From assembly GCF_050947335.1 (NCBI RefSeq), contig NC_134985.1:16979190-17043189 (forward strand): a DNA stretch of 64,000 nt. Reading direction: 5' to 3'. A program made the position numbers and the translations under genes. Below, piece by piece: positions 25,901 through 37,870 of the stretch. Position 1 is the stretch's first letter. Each line of letters begins with the position of its first letter. This DNA comes from Megachile rotundata (taxonomy: Eukaryota > Arthropoda > Insecta > Hymenoptera > Megachilidae). The notes beneath the pieces were generated by a model. It did not search any database, was not told where the DNA came from, and was given only the letters and a program-made list of their open reading frames with translations.

Positions 25901-27990
25901 GAGAATTCTGAAAGTACAAATTTCGAGATTTTCTAAATTCCCCTCACATGTTGAACTTCATGTTACATAACTATATCGATAATAAAGTTAACACATACAT
26001 TAATAATGTTTAACAAAATTGAACATAATATTTATTAAAAAAAGACTGTCACCTCAACTTGAATTTTAAAAAAGTTTTGAATAAAACTTACGAGACAGTG
26101 AATAAAGTACGTCATAAAATAAAATGAAAGCACAATACACGATGGAAATATATGTTAGGGGATGATTTTACAAATTAATAATTTTGTTCAACAGATTGTC
26201 ACTTTGAACATAGAAGTATAAACAATCGGGTTAATGGGAGCATTTACCTATCTCGAAAGAAAATTTCCAATTCTTACGAGCGATTTGTCGCGTTCGATGG
26301 TTTCCCGATGCAGGGAATCGGTCGGAGGCACCGATTCAAAGAACGATCGCTCCCTTAGTGCAAATACCGCGCACGTGAGGCGGAGAGGCGGAAATTTGAG
26401 GAAAAAAGAGATCGACGAGAAGCGAGTGGAAAGTCGTCGGACAAAGAAAGAGGGAAAAAGAGAGACTCGCACGAGTGGCTCTAATCCGTCCTCCAGCGAG
26501 CTTAAACCCATCTTCGTGTACCGTGGAATACCGTTTAAGTGTCGTCCGTCTGGGGGTCCTTCGCTCGAGTAAATATTTAGGAATTTTTGAACAGCCCCGA
26601 GTGCCTAAGAAAACAGTTTACTTCGTAGGAAAAAGAGGGATCCCTCCCGAGAGGATCCGAGACTGGAACAATTTTCTACTAGAAACCCTCTCGCCGATCA
26701 AACACGAGCGTGTACGTATGTTCAGAGACAGAGACACGTAAAACGAAACCGGTGGAAAAAGAAGTTTTTGAAACGCGGCGCAGCGAGTCTCATTTCAAAA
26801 TTACCGACCGTTTGTTCCTTGGTTAAATGCTTTAAGCACCCGACGCTTTATTTGATCGTGGCTCTCCGCGTGCCCTCGGTTACAGAGTCCATCCGGCTCC
26901 AGTATTATTTCGCGAATTGCGCTGAAAAGCGGCTAGAAACAGTCCGGCAACTCATGCTAACTGGATTTAATAACCGCTGTATAGACTTACTTACCGTTTC
27001 CACGATCGCGTTACGCTTCCCTCTGTACGCGGTTGAATTGTACACGAAATTGATCCACTCGCCTGTAATGCAAAACGGAACGATGCTGTTACTATCGCAC
27101 GCTTGAAACTGATATTTATGCTTCTAGTACGGGTATTCGTTATAAGGAACTGAGGGATATTTTTGGTTCGAGGTGTTAGACATTTTAGAAATTTGGAAAG
27201 ATGGAAATCTTTCATTCGTTCATTTATCAAAACTCACCAGCACTGCAAAATAATTTTGTAAACTTTGAAGATAATAATAGGTGAAAAAATCATTTGATAA
27301 CTTCTATAAATATGTAAAATATTTTTATAAGAACAATAATGCTATTAAATCAGTAACAGAGCAATTAGACAAATAAAACACTATACAGATTAACAACTTC
27401 GATGATCAATATTTAAACATCCCTTTATGTTAGAGAAAAATGCTTCTGAATGATTATATTCTTACCTCATATGTATCCTCATATGTGTCTTCGTATGTGT
27501 TCTATAATACTAACAATTATTTTGTAAAATGCAAGTTGACATAGTAATTTTGAGCGTGTCTTAGAATTATTTACGAGATCCGTATATTGTCAGTTTTCGT
27601 GCGACCTATTGAATCGTCAGGCCTTGTCCTCTTTCACGAGAGCCAACTCTCCAACCCTGTTTCCTTCGGGGGTCAAACTAATTATCGTAACGCGTCGCTG
27701 ATAGGCTCGATCACGAAAGCAAATGTATTTCCAGCAAATACGTAATCGCCGGTTGACTGTTTCCTACCAGGGAACTTCGAGAGTGATCGTCGAGTTCGTG
27801 ATAGCGAAAAGCACGAAACACTCTTGTCGATTAAGATAGGGAAAGAACCTAATTGCACGTAATTACACGTAATCGTACATTTCGAAGGAAGCAATTTATT
27901 GGGCAGACTGGAAATTTCGTTTGATTTAAGTTACATCTGGTTGCCTAGATTGTGGTTTCCAATGATAAAATATTGCTATCGAGGGCAATA
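19983..27990. other. Single-copy region: CpG-rich block then AT-rich DNA
   Basis: A CpG-rich block spans about 20100-22150 and 22690-23300, with overlapping frames up to 207 codons on both strands, none with a recognisable domain. Short CGTAAG repeats are at 20937-21050. AT-rich stretches include 22330-22680, 23380-24000, 24480-25390, 25800-26230 and 27110-27560; 25845-25915 is rich in inverted AAATTCTCAAATT steps. A homeodomain- and POU-like site region is at 24050-24560. Poly-T and A/T runs occur near 25385 and 26037. No gene is supported. Confidence 0.45.
24060..24560. promoter_or_regulatory. Candidate non-coding regulatory block with TAATTA and octamer-like sites
   Basis: The block has repeated homeodomain cores (TTTAATTACTTATAGCATGTAATTAAG near 24093-24118, and TTTTAATTATTC at 24331-24342) and a TTTGCATAATTAATTTTGC stretch at 24525-24543 that joins an octamer-like TTTGCAT to TAATTA. 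The DNA between is single-copy and GC-balanced with no long frame. This combination often marks developmental enhancers; here it is only motif evidence. Confidence 0.25.
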
Positions 27991-28606
27991 TATAAAATAT
28001 ATTGCTATTGATAATTGATGTTGATCATTGATGTTGATCATTGATATTGATAATTGATGTTGATAATTGATGTTGATAATTGATGTTGATAACTGATGTT
28101 GATAATTGATGTTGATCATTGATGTTGATCATTGATGTTGATCATTGATATTGATAATTGATGTTGATAATTGATGTTGATAATTGATATTGATAATTGA
28201 TGTTGATATTGATATTGATAATTGACATTGATAATTGACATTGATAATTGACATTGATAATTGACATTGATAATTGACATTGATAATTGACGTTGATAAT
28301 TGACATTGATAATTGACGTTGATAATTGATATTGATAGTTGTCATTGATAGTTGTCATTGATAGTTGTCACTGATAGTTGTCACTGATAATTGTCATTGG
28401 TAATTGTCATTGATAATTGTCATTGATAATTGTCATTGATAACTGTCATTGATAATTGTCATTGATAATTGTCATTGATAATTGTTATTGATGATTGTCA
28501 TTGATGAGTGTCATTGATGAGTGTCATTGATAATTGTAATTGATAATTGCCATTGATAATTGTCATTGATAATTGTCATTGATAATTGTCATTGATAATT
28601 GTCATA
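27991..28606. repeat. 13-bp minisatellite (TTGATAATTGATG and variants)
   Basis: About 47 units of 13 bp in three zones. The first uses TTGATAATTGATG and TTGATCATTGATG (about 28005-28225). The second uses ATTGATAATTGAC (about 28225-28330). The third uses ATTGATAATTGTC (about 28330-28606). Zone changes are sharp. Frames repeat every 13 residues and produce spurious 67-80 residue reading frames. Confidence 0.95.
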
Positions 28607-30609
28607 CATACAAGTAAATGTCTTTCAAGATTTATGTATCATATTTACCTAAAAGTATCACAAAAGTATCAGCAGTTTAACCCTCTAATGCTTCAATAAA
28701 ATTGAATCATACTTATCACGACATAAAAGTATGAAATATAATTGAACTAGTCTTCAGTAAAAAGGGTTACGAAAGTAAAACGATTACAAATCCCCCGAAG
28801 CCATTACCACCAGCATTTAACTCGAAGGAAGAAGGAATTAATCATTCCTTACGATTTAATCTCCTGTCCAAAGAAAAATCTACCTAATGATCTCCATTAA
28901 TTTCTTCGGGGAGAAATTATCATGTCCCTACTTGCATCGCCACCCTTACACCCCCGCGTTTAAAAGGTCCCACGCTTCAGAGAGCAAAGAGGGATCGTAC
29001 GAAGGAAATCTGTTGAAAAGACTCTTCCCGATACCGGGATTCGACTCCTCGGTTTCACTGGAGCTTTTTTTTTTTCAGCCGGTTACAGGCCTCGCGACGA
29101 TGCAAAAGCATTCCCTTGTTCGAAGTTCCCGCGTCTCCGTTCCCCCGTCGGATCCGCGATTTCCGTCTGAGAACTTCGAAAACTTTTGGCGGTGGTTGGA
29201 ATAGCGGATTGCATTAAACATGAATAAACGATTTATGAGGACGAAACGGCTGCAGGGGTTCGGGGAGACTGAGAGGCATCCAAATAAAAGGAGGTCGAGA
29301 TAGCGTCGGTTTCTTTTCGTTCTCCGGATTACGTGCACGCGATCGAGACTCGATAATTAATCGAGGGGCCTATCTCCTTTGTCATCGAGTTATTACCTTG
29401 GATGGCCACTCGTGTACGTTTGTCACGAGAATGTAAATTACCAATCGAGATCCTTTGATCACCAATTACTTGCGAAATATCAAAATTGCACCTTTGTGCA
29501 ACAAGTTTCAAAGGAATTCGAATACCATTATTAACTCTCAATATCACAAGCAAACTGATGTCAGAAATAAACCTCTTATGAGGTATTAGTGATGTGTACG
29601 CTCGTATACTTAGGTCTTCAATGAGACTATGTAAATTTTTAAACTTTTTCAAATTCTTTAAACTTGATAATATGTGACTGCAGAAAAAATTGAAGTGGAA
29701 GATGTATTAAAGAGGCGAATGAATAAAGAACGTTGACTGAAAGTTGCAGGTACTTGCGAGGAAGGTCCGTGACCTCCTGCATGTCATTAAAAGCGCATCA
29801 AGCTTAAAAGGTACTCGATTTCCAATGGATCAAAGTCGACCGAGATCACACGATTAATTCAAAGCTCTCTTCCCGTATTCAGCCTCTCGATTCCCTTCTA
29901 ATTATACTTCTCGCGCATAAAATATGAGCGACGGACATCGAGGAAGGCCCGAATTCCCATCTGCCGCCTTTCCATGCAGATTCCGGGCGGAGACGACGGA
30001 TGAAGCATTAACGAGAGCTCGATTGGCCGAGGAATCTGGCAACCGAGTAACGACTAGTCCAGACGAAATGGAGGGCCTCAGGAATTGGATGGAGCTCCAT
30101 TGGGAAATGGATATCGAGAACAATGCGTATTGCTGACAAGGCGGCGACGTCCAAGTGACGGTTCCAAGGTAGAACCGAAAGGGTCGTTTTATTTCGTAGT
30201 TCCCCGGAGAAACGGCGGGACGATGGCACATTAGCTTTTGACGCAAATTAATTATCGATTAACAGCTTGGCCGCTACTCCTCGCTCAATTAATCAACGAC
30301 TCGAGTGGCTCGATCGCTCTTTTAGAGGCTAATTAAATCTGCCGAGCAATTAACCTCCACGTTCCTTCGACTGCGCCACCTGCGTGTATTCTGAAAGAAA
30401 AACTGATGTTCTTCACGGTACATTTACAACGTAATAAAATATTTCAGATTCATAAATTAGTGACACGTTTCATCTTTACCGACGCTCTGCTTCGTGTCTG
30501 CAAATTTATGGATTTATGAGCAGTGGTATATTCACTTTATGCATTTGCTACTGGCTATTGATTCATTGCAGAAGTATATACATCGTACACTTTTGCAGTC
30601 GTAAAGTAT
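28607..30609. other. Single-copy region without recognised gene
   Basis: AT-rich DNA at 28607-28900 and 29450-29750; CpG-richer blocks at 28900-29420 and 29840-30250. Clustered TTAATTAAT and ATTAATC steps at 30245-30355 resemble homeodomain sites. A possible 86-bp TTAA-flanked element at 28677-28770 is discussed as a finding. Frames of 105-114 codons overlap on both strands without domain matches. Confidence 0.4.
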
Positions 30610-31300
30610 GTTTACATTTGTGAAGGAAAGGGAATGTCTACATTCATGAAGAAAGAGTATGTCCACATATGTACATAAAGGAAGAGTACGTCCACATACA
30701 TGAAGGAAGAGTATGTCCACATACATGTATGAAGAGTATGTCCACATATGTACATGAAGGAAGAGTACGTCCACATACATGAAGGAAGAGTACGTCCACA
30801 TACATGAAAGAAGAATATGTCCACATACATGTATGAAGAGTATGTCCACATATGTACATGAAGGAAGAGTACGTCCACATACATGAAGGAAGATATGTTC
30901 ACATACATGTATGAAGAGTATGTCCACATATGTACATGAAGGAAGAGTACGTCCACATACATGAAGGAAGATATGTCCACATACATGAAGGAAGGGTATG
31001 TTCACATATGTACATGTATGAAGAGTATGTCCACATACATGAAGGAAGAGTATGTCCACATACATGTATGAAGAGTATGTCCACATATGTACATGAAGGA
31101 AGAGTACGTCCACATACATGAAGGAAGAGTATGTCCACATATGTACATGAAGGAAGAGTACGTCCACATACATGAAGGAAGATATGTCCACATACATGAA
31201 TGAAGAGTATGTGCACATTCACAAAGGAAGAAATATGTCCACATTCAAAAAGGAAGGAATATGTCCACATTCACAAAGAAAGGAACATGTCCATATTCTT
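30610..31300. repeat. 25-bp minisatellite (GAAGGAAGAGTACGTCCACATACAT)
   Basis: About 27 units of roughly 25 bp. Variants are GAAGGAAGAGTACGTCCACATACAT, GAAGAGTATGTCCACATATGTACAT and GAAGAGTATGTCCACATACATGTAT. Variants recur in ordered groups, so a larger composite unit is likely. The right end degrades into AAGGAATATGTCCACATTCAC. Minus-strand frames of up to 228 codons (cysteine- and histidine-rich repeats) result from the array and are not genes. Confidence 0.95.
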
Positions 31301-34300
31301 AAAAAAAATGAATAACAACAGCATGACAACGACAATAATAATATAAATTCCTTTTAATTCGTACACCAAGTTAATTCTACATTTGATCCTAAAATTAATA
31401 ATCCCAAACTGACCCCACATGACCCTATTTGAACTCGACAATAATTTGCGAGGACTCTTTTATCCTTGCGATAATTGGAACAGAAGACGCGTCGAAGTTT
31501 CAACAGCGCGATAAACAGCGTGGCGTCGCGACGACGTCTGGACCGAGCGTCTCCGTCACGATGCGACTTTTTAATAGAGTTCGCTGGCACTGTGAAAAAA
31601 CCGCGGATAAGGGACGAGCCAAGTCCCGGGGTAAAGGGAAATATTGTTTCGATGCTCGTTTTTAACGGCCACCTCTCTTCGCAAGAAACTCAGAATAGTC
31701 GCAGAAATACGCAGCTGACGCTCGCAAATTAGCTCGCAGCGTACCGCACAGCTAAGCAAACTTTCTCAATTCATGAAACGATACTACGAGTTGGAATATG
31801 TGCTTGATCCATGATAGAAACGTCATGGGAACGAATTATTCGCTCGTTATCTGCTTTAACATCGATAAACCACCCCCTTGCTCCTCGTACGGAAACTGCA
31901 GTTCCGTTGGAAGATGTTCGTTCGTTCGAATATCTTGATGGAAACTACCAATTATTTGCCTTCGTATTTTATTGAAAGAGTTTTTAACGACCTTCCCATG
32001 TTAAGTTTTAGTCAGTAACTCCGAAATACATTAATAAATGTAGATGTCTAGAAGATACAAATGAATTGTTTCTCAAAATAATATCATTATTTTGAGAACA
32101 GAAGAGATATTAAATGGATTTTATGTTGACAGTTGGCAAAACAGTTTTGACATAAGTTGATACGTATCGCGAAATAAACGATTCAGAAACCAATGTGGCC
32201 AATCAATCGAATCATTCAGTTATATCTGATATATCATATAAAAGTCAAGAAGATTAAAGCATACCATACCCACAACATACACACATACGTGTGTTAACCA
32301 TCGTTTCCGAACGTCGCCTTCTAAGAACCATAGTAAAGTACTCCAAAATTTATGACAAAAATTACCCCGCCTATGTCCTTAAATCACTCACGGTGTTACG
32401 AGAGGCAGAATCGATTTCCATATCGAAATTCAAAGCAGCGAAAGAAATATAGCCAGACATATACCGGTAGCAACCCCTGTCCAAACATCAGAAACACAAA
32501 ATCGTTGATCGACGCATAAAAGCGACAAAAAGAAGAGGAAACTTCGGAGGCTTCGAAGGAAGTAGGAGGCTGGAGGGGCGGCGTCGTTTCGCTTGTTCGG
32601 AACATAAACTGGAACGGCAGACGTGTCGGTATGAAAATTTCAATCGGTCGAGGTGAAGTGTAGCGACTGCTAGGAGGGTTGCGACGTAGAGAATTCAGGT
32701 AAAGCTGACGTAGAGTCAAGGGAGGGTAGGAAGGGTAAAGTGGCTGTGGACCACTGACGTGTACTATAGCTTTCTCTCTTTCTCGCTCGTTACCACCTCG
32801 AATAACGCCGTTTCATCGTCTTCTATTCTCCTTTTCTATCGTGCGAGGCCCTAGCCCCCGGCGAACTGCATAATTCATGGCCCTGCTACGCCGACCACCT
32901 CCCCAACGGGGACCCTCTTCTGGAGGGCCGACGCCAGTCCACCCCTTCCTTCTGTTGCCTGCCGCCACCTTCTGTACCCTGTTCGTCCACCTCCTCATAC
33001 TCCTACAGCTTTCCAGGGTCAACTCGCTTGGTCACGTTATTGTACCGCGTGTGACTCTGGGACCTCGTGTGTATCTAAATACGACCCTGGTGGCCACGCT
33101 GACACGTGACGTTTCGCACACTGCGGGACAAAATTAACTTGTAAATAGAAAGCTAGCATAGTTTGTCATTTACGACTTATTAAGTTTAATGAGGTGGTAA
33201 CTGCAAACGCAGCTCCGCAGAGAATTGTCTAGGAGGCACTTCACATCTCATTATACGTCTTTGTTTAAACGACTTTTTCTATATTATGTCTGATATGTGC
33301 AACTTCAGTAAAGGAGATATATTTCATACTGGAGCCTGGATAAAATAGTACACAGAGTTTTGTCTTATGAGTATGTTCTTGCATGTTTACAATGTTTCAA
33401 CTCTCGCATAAAAATCTTATATGCAACACTGCTCTTTTGTACGTAACTTCATAGAGAATTGAGAATCTTGTGTGTACAAATTGCAGTACTTTGCTCCTTA
33501 ATAGGTTCATATTTCCTGACATTACCTTATAATGCAGTACCCTAGCATTACGTTGAAATAACTTTCCATTATCCTTCTTAACTCAAGTTGCACCTAAAGC
33601 AGAAAGTAGAGAAATTATAATAAAAGACAAGATGTTTCTTAAAAAAATTTCAAGTCTGAAATCAAGCATAGAAATGGCTGTATCTTGCGGGTCAAATAAA
33701 ACCTACAAGTTTCCCCTGTTTCTGCCGAATCAAAAGCACATATCAGGACACCCCACAATGTAGGTCCAACATACATTTCTCGTGTCACCCCCCGTTTCAG
33801 ATCCGAGAGGAATCCTTAAACAACGTTGTCCCGCAACTGACGCGATTCTACATCCTTACAAGATCCCGCGGTACGCGCCTCACCCCCTCGGGCTGACAGG
33901 CTGAAATACAATCCGAAGGCGCACAATGCCGAATAAAAAGTGACACGGTCGCGTTACAATGGCCCACGTAGAGGAATCTCTTCCCTAGAGCAGAACCGTT
34001 TCCCGGGACCTTGGACTCGTAAAAATCCATTACCCAGCCGTTCGAATCTTGTTCGCTGTCAGGGGAGGCATTCCGGCAAGGATCGAGAGCGGTCAAAGCG
34101 CCCGTGGCGTTCCTCTCGTTAGGTCGCCGCCACCTCGGCGGGGGGTGCCGTTCATAACTCAGCCGAAATATTCGCCTACATTCTGCGCGACCCGTCGCAG
34201 CTTACGACGGTGCATGCACGTAGAACGCTTTGGGCCAACTTTATCCTCCTGCATACCATCGCACCGCTGTTTCCAGAGACGGGGGGTGCATGGACAAAAG

Positions 34301-35790
34301 GCACCCTTCCTCCCATAAATATTTTAAATTCCACGAATTTTTTACTATTTTTTAAACAATAATTCTGAACTTAATACGGAAAGGATTCGAATAAAATTCC
34401 TCGTTTAACGATAATTGGAACAATATTGCGTTTAATGAAACAGGTTTTAAATGGACTGAAAAATGTTTCCGATAAAAGGTGCTTTTAAACGGAAAAAATA
34501 AATTCTTCATAAATTGACAAACAATTGAATGAATTTAAACATGTAACATTTCTCGTTACGTTTAACAATAAAAAATTTTAATTATCATTATAAGAGACGA
34601 GCATAATAGAAACATCACTGCTGAAACAACTTGTAGACTAAAAAGGAAGCATAATAACGTATATGACACGTACAGGTATCTATGACATACATCTATAATA
34701 TAACGTTACACGGTCTGACAGCCATAAATTAAGTATGAAAAAGATAAATTTCGAGCCGCGTCAAAAGTCTCAACGCGCTTAATCAAAATGATCTACATCG
34801 AATAAAATATCAATATCCGAAGTTTGTTTTAACATTTTCCTCGACTGCGCATAAATATTGTTAAAAAGTACTCTATAATCAATCTTTCTTTCTGTGCCGT
34901 GTTCAGCGCGAAGATAAATGGTCGCAACAGTCCGCAGGCATGTCCTGAAATGCAAAGTAGTCACTTTGAGTAATCAGATACTAAACGTTACAACACGAAA
35001 CTGGCTACATTACAGCACAACAGCGAGCTTCTTGAAGTGGGTTGCAAAAAGACACCGTCATGCAAGGATTAAAATATGAAGTTTTATCGATCCACCTGGG
35101 GACAGGACAAATTGCTGCGCATCCACTCGTCTCGGTGTCGTCCGAAGCTTTCCTCTCGCAGGACGAGCAATTTAACGCCGAAGGACACGAAAAGGACAAA
35201 GTCAAAAGGCTGTCGACGTTAAATAAACGAGTGGAGAACATCGTATAGGTCTGATTTAGATTCCAGCCGGACGTCGTCGTTAAACTCGCGCACTCGTCGC
35301 CTTCGGGGTGCGAGTTGTTCATCGGTTCCGTTGATGGACGACAAAATGTCCGCTCGGAATTAATACGAAACCGGCTGCGTTCGCCGGTGGCTCGCGACCG
35401 AAGCGTAAGCGTACCGGTTCTCGTACTGAATAAATGGGAGATGTTCTGCCATCTTGGGCTCCCATCGCTCGCGTTCGAAGATAAACATCAGCGCCAGCAG
35501 CGTCCGCCGCTACTAACAGCGCACGGTAGTCGAACGGGGCCCTCGTAATTAGCCATGCTCCGAGCTGCTTCTCTTTTTCGCGCGTTGCGAACGCCGATGC
35601 GCACGAGAATGCTCGATCGCCGCCATTTGTGAACTGTCCGGGAACCGATCAAAGCAACGCCGCGTTGTCTTGCGGCGAACGAATACTCTTCCGCTCTGAA
35701 AAGCTTGCAACCTTGTGGATTTAAAGGCTCTATTTGATCCAATGATTTCGATCAAGATATTATTTGGATGTAACGCAAGTTCCGAGTTTG
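31301..35790. other. Single-copy region without recognised gene
   Basis: CpG-richer blocks at 31490-31930, 32400-33130, 33780-34310 and 35000-35720 are separated by AT-rich DNA (31960-32300, 33130-33700, 34310-34760). The block at 35340-35650 carries GCCATCTTGG at 35451 and GCCGCCATTTG near 35621, elements often found at promoters. An 86-codon frame starting at 32877 is hydrophobic but has no homologue I recognise. No gene is supported. Confidence 0.45.
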
Positions 35791-36010
35791 AAATCTTTTA
35801 GTAGGTCAGTACTTTGGGATATAGCTTGATCTGAGCACTTTTTGGGATTTGGGGTTTTGGATAGTTTGAAGTATTAGATCATTGACATTCTTGAGATAAG
35901 AGACTTTGAGACTTTGGCAATTGAGAATGTTTGAGACTATGAAATTTTTGAATTTAGGGTGTTTGGACCTTGAACCCTTGAGACACAGATATCAAGATCT
36001 CTATCTTGAG
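35791..36010. repeat. Degenerate GAGACTTTGG / TTTGGGA tract
   Basis: Short imperfect runs such as TTTTGGGATTTGGGGTTTTGG and AGACTTTGAGACTTTGGCAATTGAG. No regular period could be fixed. It resembles the flanks of the array at 4.75-5.48 kb. Confidence 0.5.
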
Positions 36011-36780
36011 ACTTAGAGATCTAAGTGTCCACAAATGTCGACACTGAGACTCGCCAGAAATAAAAAATTGTACAACTAATGAAATCAATATAGCTCCACG
36101 TCTGTATCATAAAGTACATTATGTCTAATGGTGTCCTGCTATAGATCGATTCCGTGACAGTACCAGCGTTATCTGAGTCCCGAAAATCTCCGGATGCCAA
36201 AAGGTCGAAGGATCCCCTGTAAATTTCATGTATCCGCCATTTGCTTCAAACAGCATACGGACTGACGATGTTACTTCTGATTTCGCGGAAAGGCCAGCCG
36301 TAAAACCTGTTTGTACGTTTCTGTAGCGCAGATACACGGCGGATCGTTGCGTTTCCGGCAAGATAGGTACCGTAAAGCGTAAGTGACTCGGTTGACCGCC
36401 GTTTCCACTCCGTGGAAATGCTATTTGCGTGCTAGGGAAATTCGAGCGACGTGTCCGTCCACTTTGTCCTCCCTACCTAGACCACGTCGTCGTTCGGTCT
36501 GAATTTTGACGATGCCTTCAAAGAGAGTAGACCGCCTCTAAGAGGGATGCATTCGGGGCACTTGCTACACTATCCTTTAATGGAATTAACCACTTGAATG
36601 TTTGGTTAATGATCTCGGGTTTGTTGGATTCGAGCGGCGAATTGCTAATGAAACGCAAGCATAAAGTTTATCTTTCTGTGAGTTATGGCTGTTGAATTAG
36701 AGAATATGATTCGGATGTGTACTTCTTCGATTTGATGGGACTTGGTCGCTTGGGTCGATAGCTGCAGGATGATGTTATTT
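36011..36780. other. Single-copy stretch, no gene seen
   Basis: Mixed composition with a CpG-richer block at 36125-36540. A TCCGCCATTTGC element is at 36234. Nothing coding was recognised. Confidence 0.35.
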
Positions 36781-37260
36781 GATGGGATTCTATTTTAGTA
36801 GGTTTGGTTTAGGGTATTTTAATTTGGAGGGATAGTGTTTAATTTGATTCAATTCGGGTGGTTCAATTCGGGGTGGTTTAATTTGGGGTGGGATTCAATT
36901 TGGAGTGGGTCAATTCGGGGTAGGATACAATTCGGGGTGGTTCAATTCGAGGTGTGATACAATTCGGGGAGGTTCAACTCCAGGTATGATACAATTCGGG
37001 GTGGTTCAATTCCAGGTATGATACAATTCGGGGTGGTTCCATTCGAGGTATGATATACTTCGGGGTGGTTCAATTTGGGGTATGGTTCAATTTAGAGTGG
37101 TTCCATTCGAGATATGATACAACTCGGAGTAACACAATTCGGGGTGGTTCAACTGGGATATGATACAATTTGGGGTAGTTCAATTTGGGGTATGATACAA
37201 TTGGGTTTGACACAATTTGGAGGTGATTCAATTCGATACGATTCAATTTGACGCAATCCA
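36781..37260. repeat. 32-bp minisatellite (GATACAATTCGGGGTGGTTCAATTCCAGGTAT)
   Basis: Tandem units of about 32 bp built from CAATTCGGGGTGG, with the GATAC anchor at 36988 and 37020. Units at both ends are shorter (about 16 bp: TTCAATTCGGGGTGG). It merges on the right into a related but distinct array. Confidence 0.9.
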
Positions 37261-37870
37261 ATTCGGCATAATCTCCACATCATTCAATTCGACCCAGTTC
37301 GACGCCATCCAGTGCCAAGTGATTCAATTCGGCGCAATCCAATTTCATATAATTTAATTCAACTCTATCGAATACGACACGGTTCAAATCGGTGCGATCC
37401 AATTCAGTATGATTCAATTCAACGCGGTCCAATTCTGCGCGACTCAATTCAACCCGATCCAATATTATTTTATTGAATTCTACGATATCCAGTTTCACGT
37501 AACTCAATTCAACAATATCCAGTTTCATGTCATTCCATTCGATGATATCCAATTTCATGTCGTTCAAATCGGCGATATCTAATTTCATGTCGTTCAATTC
37601 GACGATATTGAGTTTCACGTAATTGAATTCAATGGTATCCAGTTTCATACGATTCAATTCGACGATATCCAGTTTCATGTCGTTCAATTCAACGATACTC
37701 ACTGTCACGTAATTCGATCCAACGATATCCAGTTTCATATAATTCAATCTGACGATATCCAGTTTCACTTCAATTCGACGCTGCTCAATTCAGTGCAGCA
37801 AAATTTAACGCAATTCCACTCAATACAATTTAATCCCACACGTATCAATTTGACACAATCCACCCATTTC
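37261..37870. repeat. 30-bp minisatellite (TTCAATTCGACGATATCCAGTTTCATGTCG)
   Basis: Units of about 30 bp, most regular at 37490-37770, with shorter 15-16 bp units to the left. Shares the CAATTCG core with the preceding array, so the two look like parts of one diverged locus. A 162-codon minus-strand frame (MKLDIVELND repeats of ten residues) is a consequence of the 30-bp period, not a gene. Confidence 0.93.

Noticed and set aside
27991..28606. Possible CRISPR-like array
   Set aside because: Units are contiguous 13-bp repeats without spacers in eukaryotic DNA.
29036..29060. GGGATTCGACTCC, resembling a tRNA B box
   Set aside because: No A box at the proper distance and no cloverleaf could be formed.
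30532..31218. 228-codon cysteine- and histidine-rich minus-strand frame
   Set aside because: It is a 25-bp minisatellite without stop codons; no domain, start context or splice sites.
32877..33137. 86-codon hydrophobic + frame starting MALLRRPPP
   Set aside because: Overlaps a minus-strand frame, lacks a recognisable family and splice context; hydrophobic stretch alone is weak evidence.
37280..37768. 162-codon minus-strand frame with MKLDIVELND repeats
   Set aside because: The 30-bp unit is divisible by three, so the frame stays open without selection.
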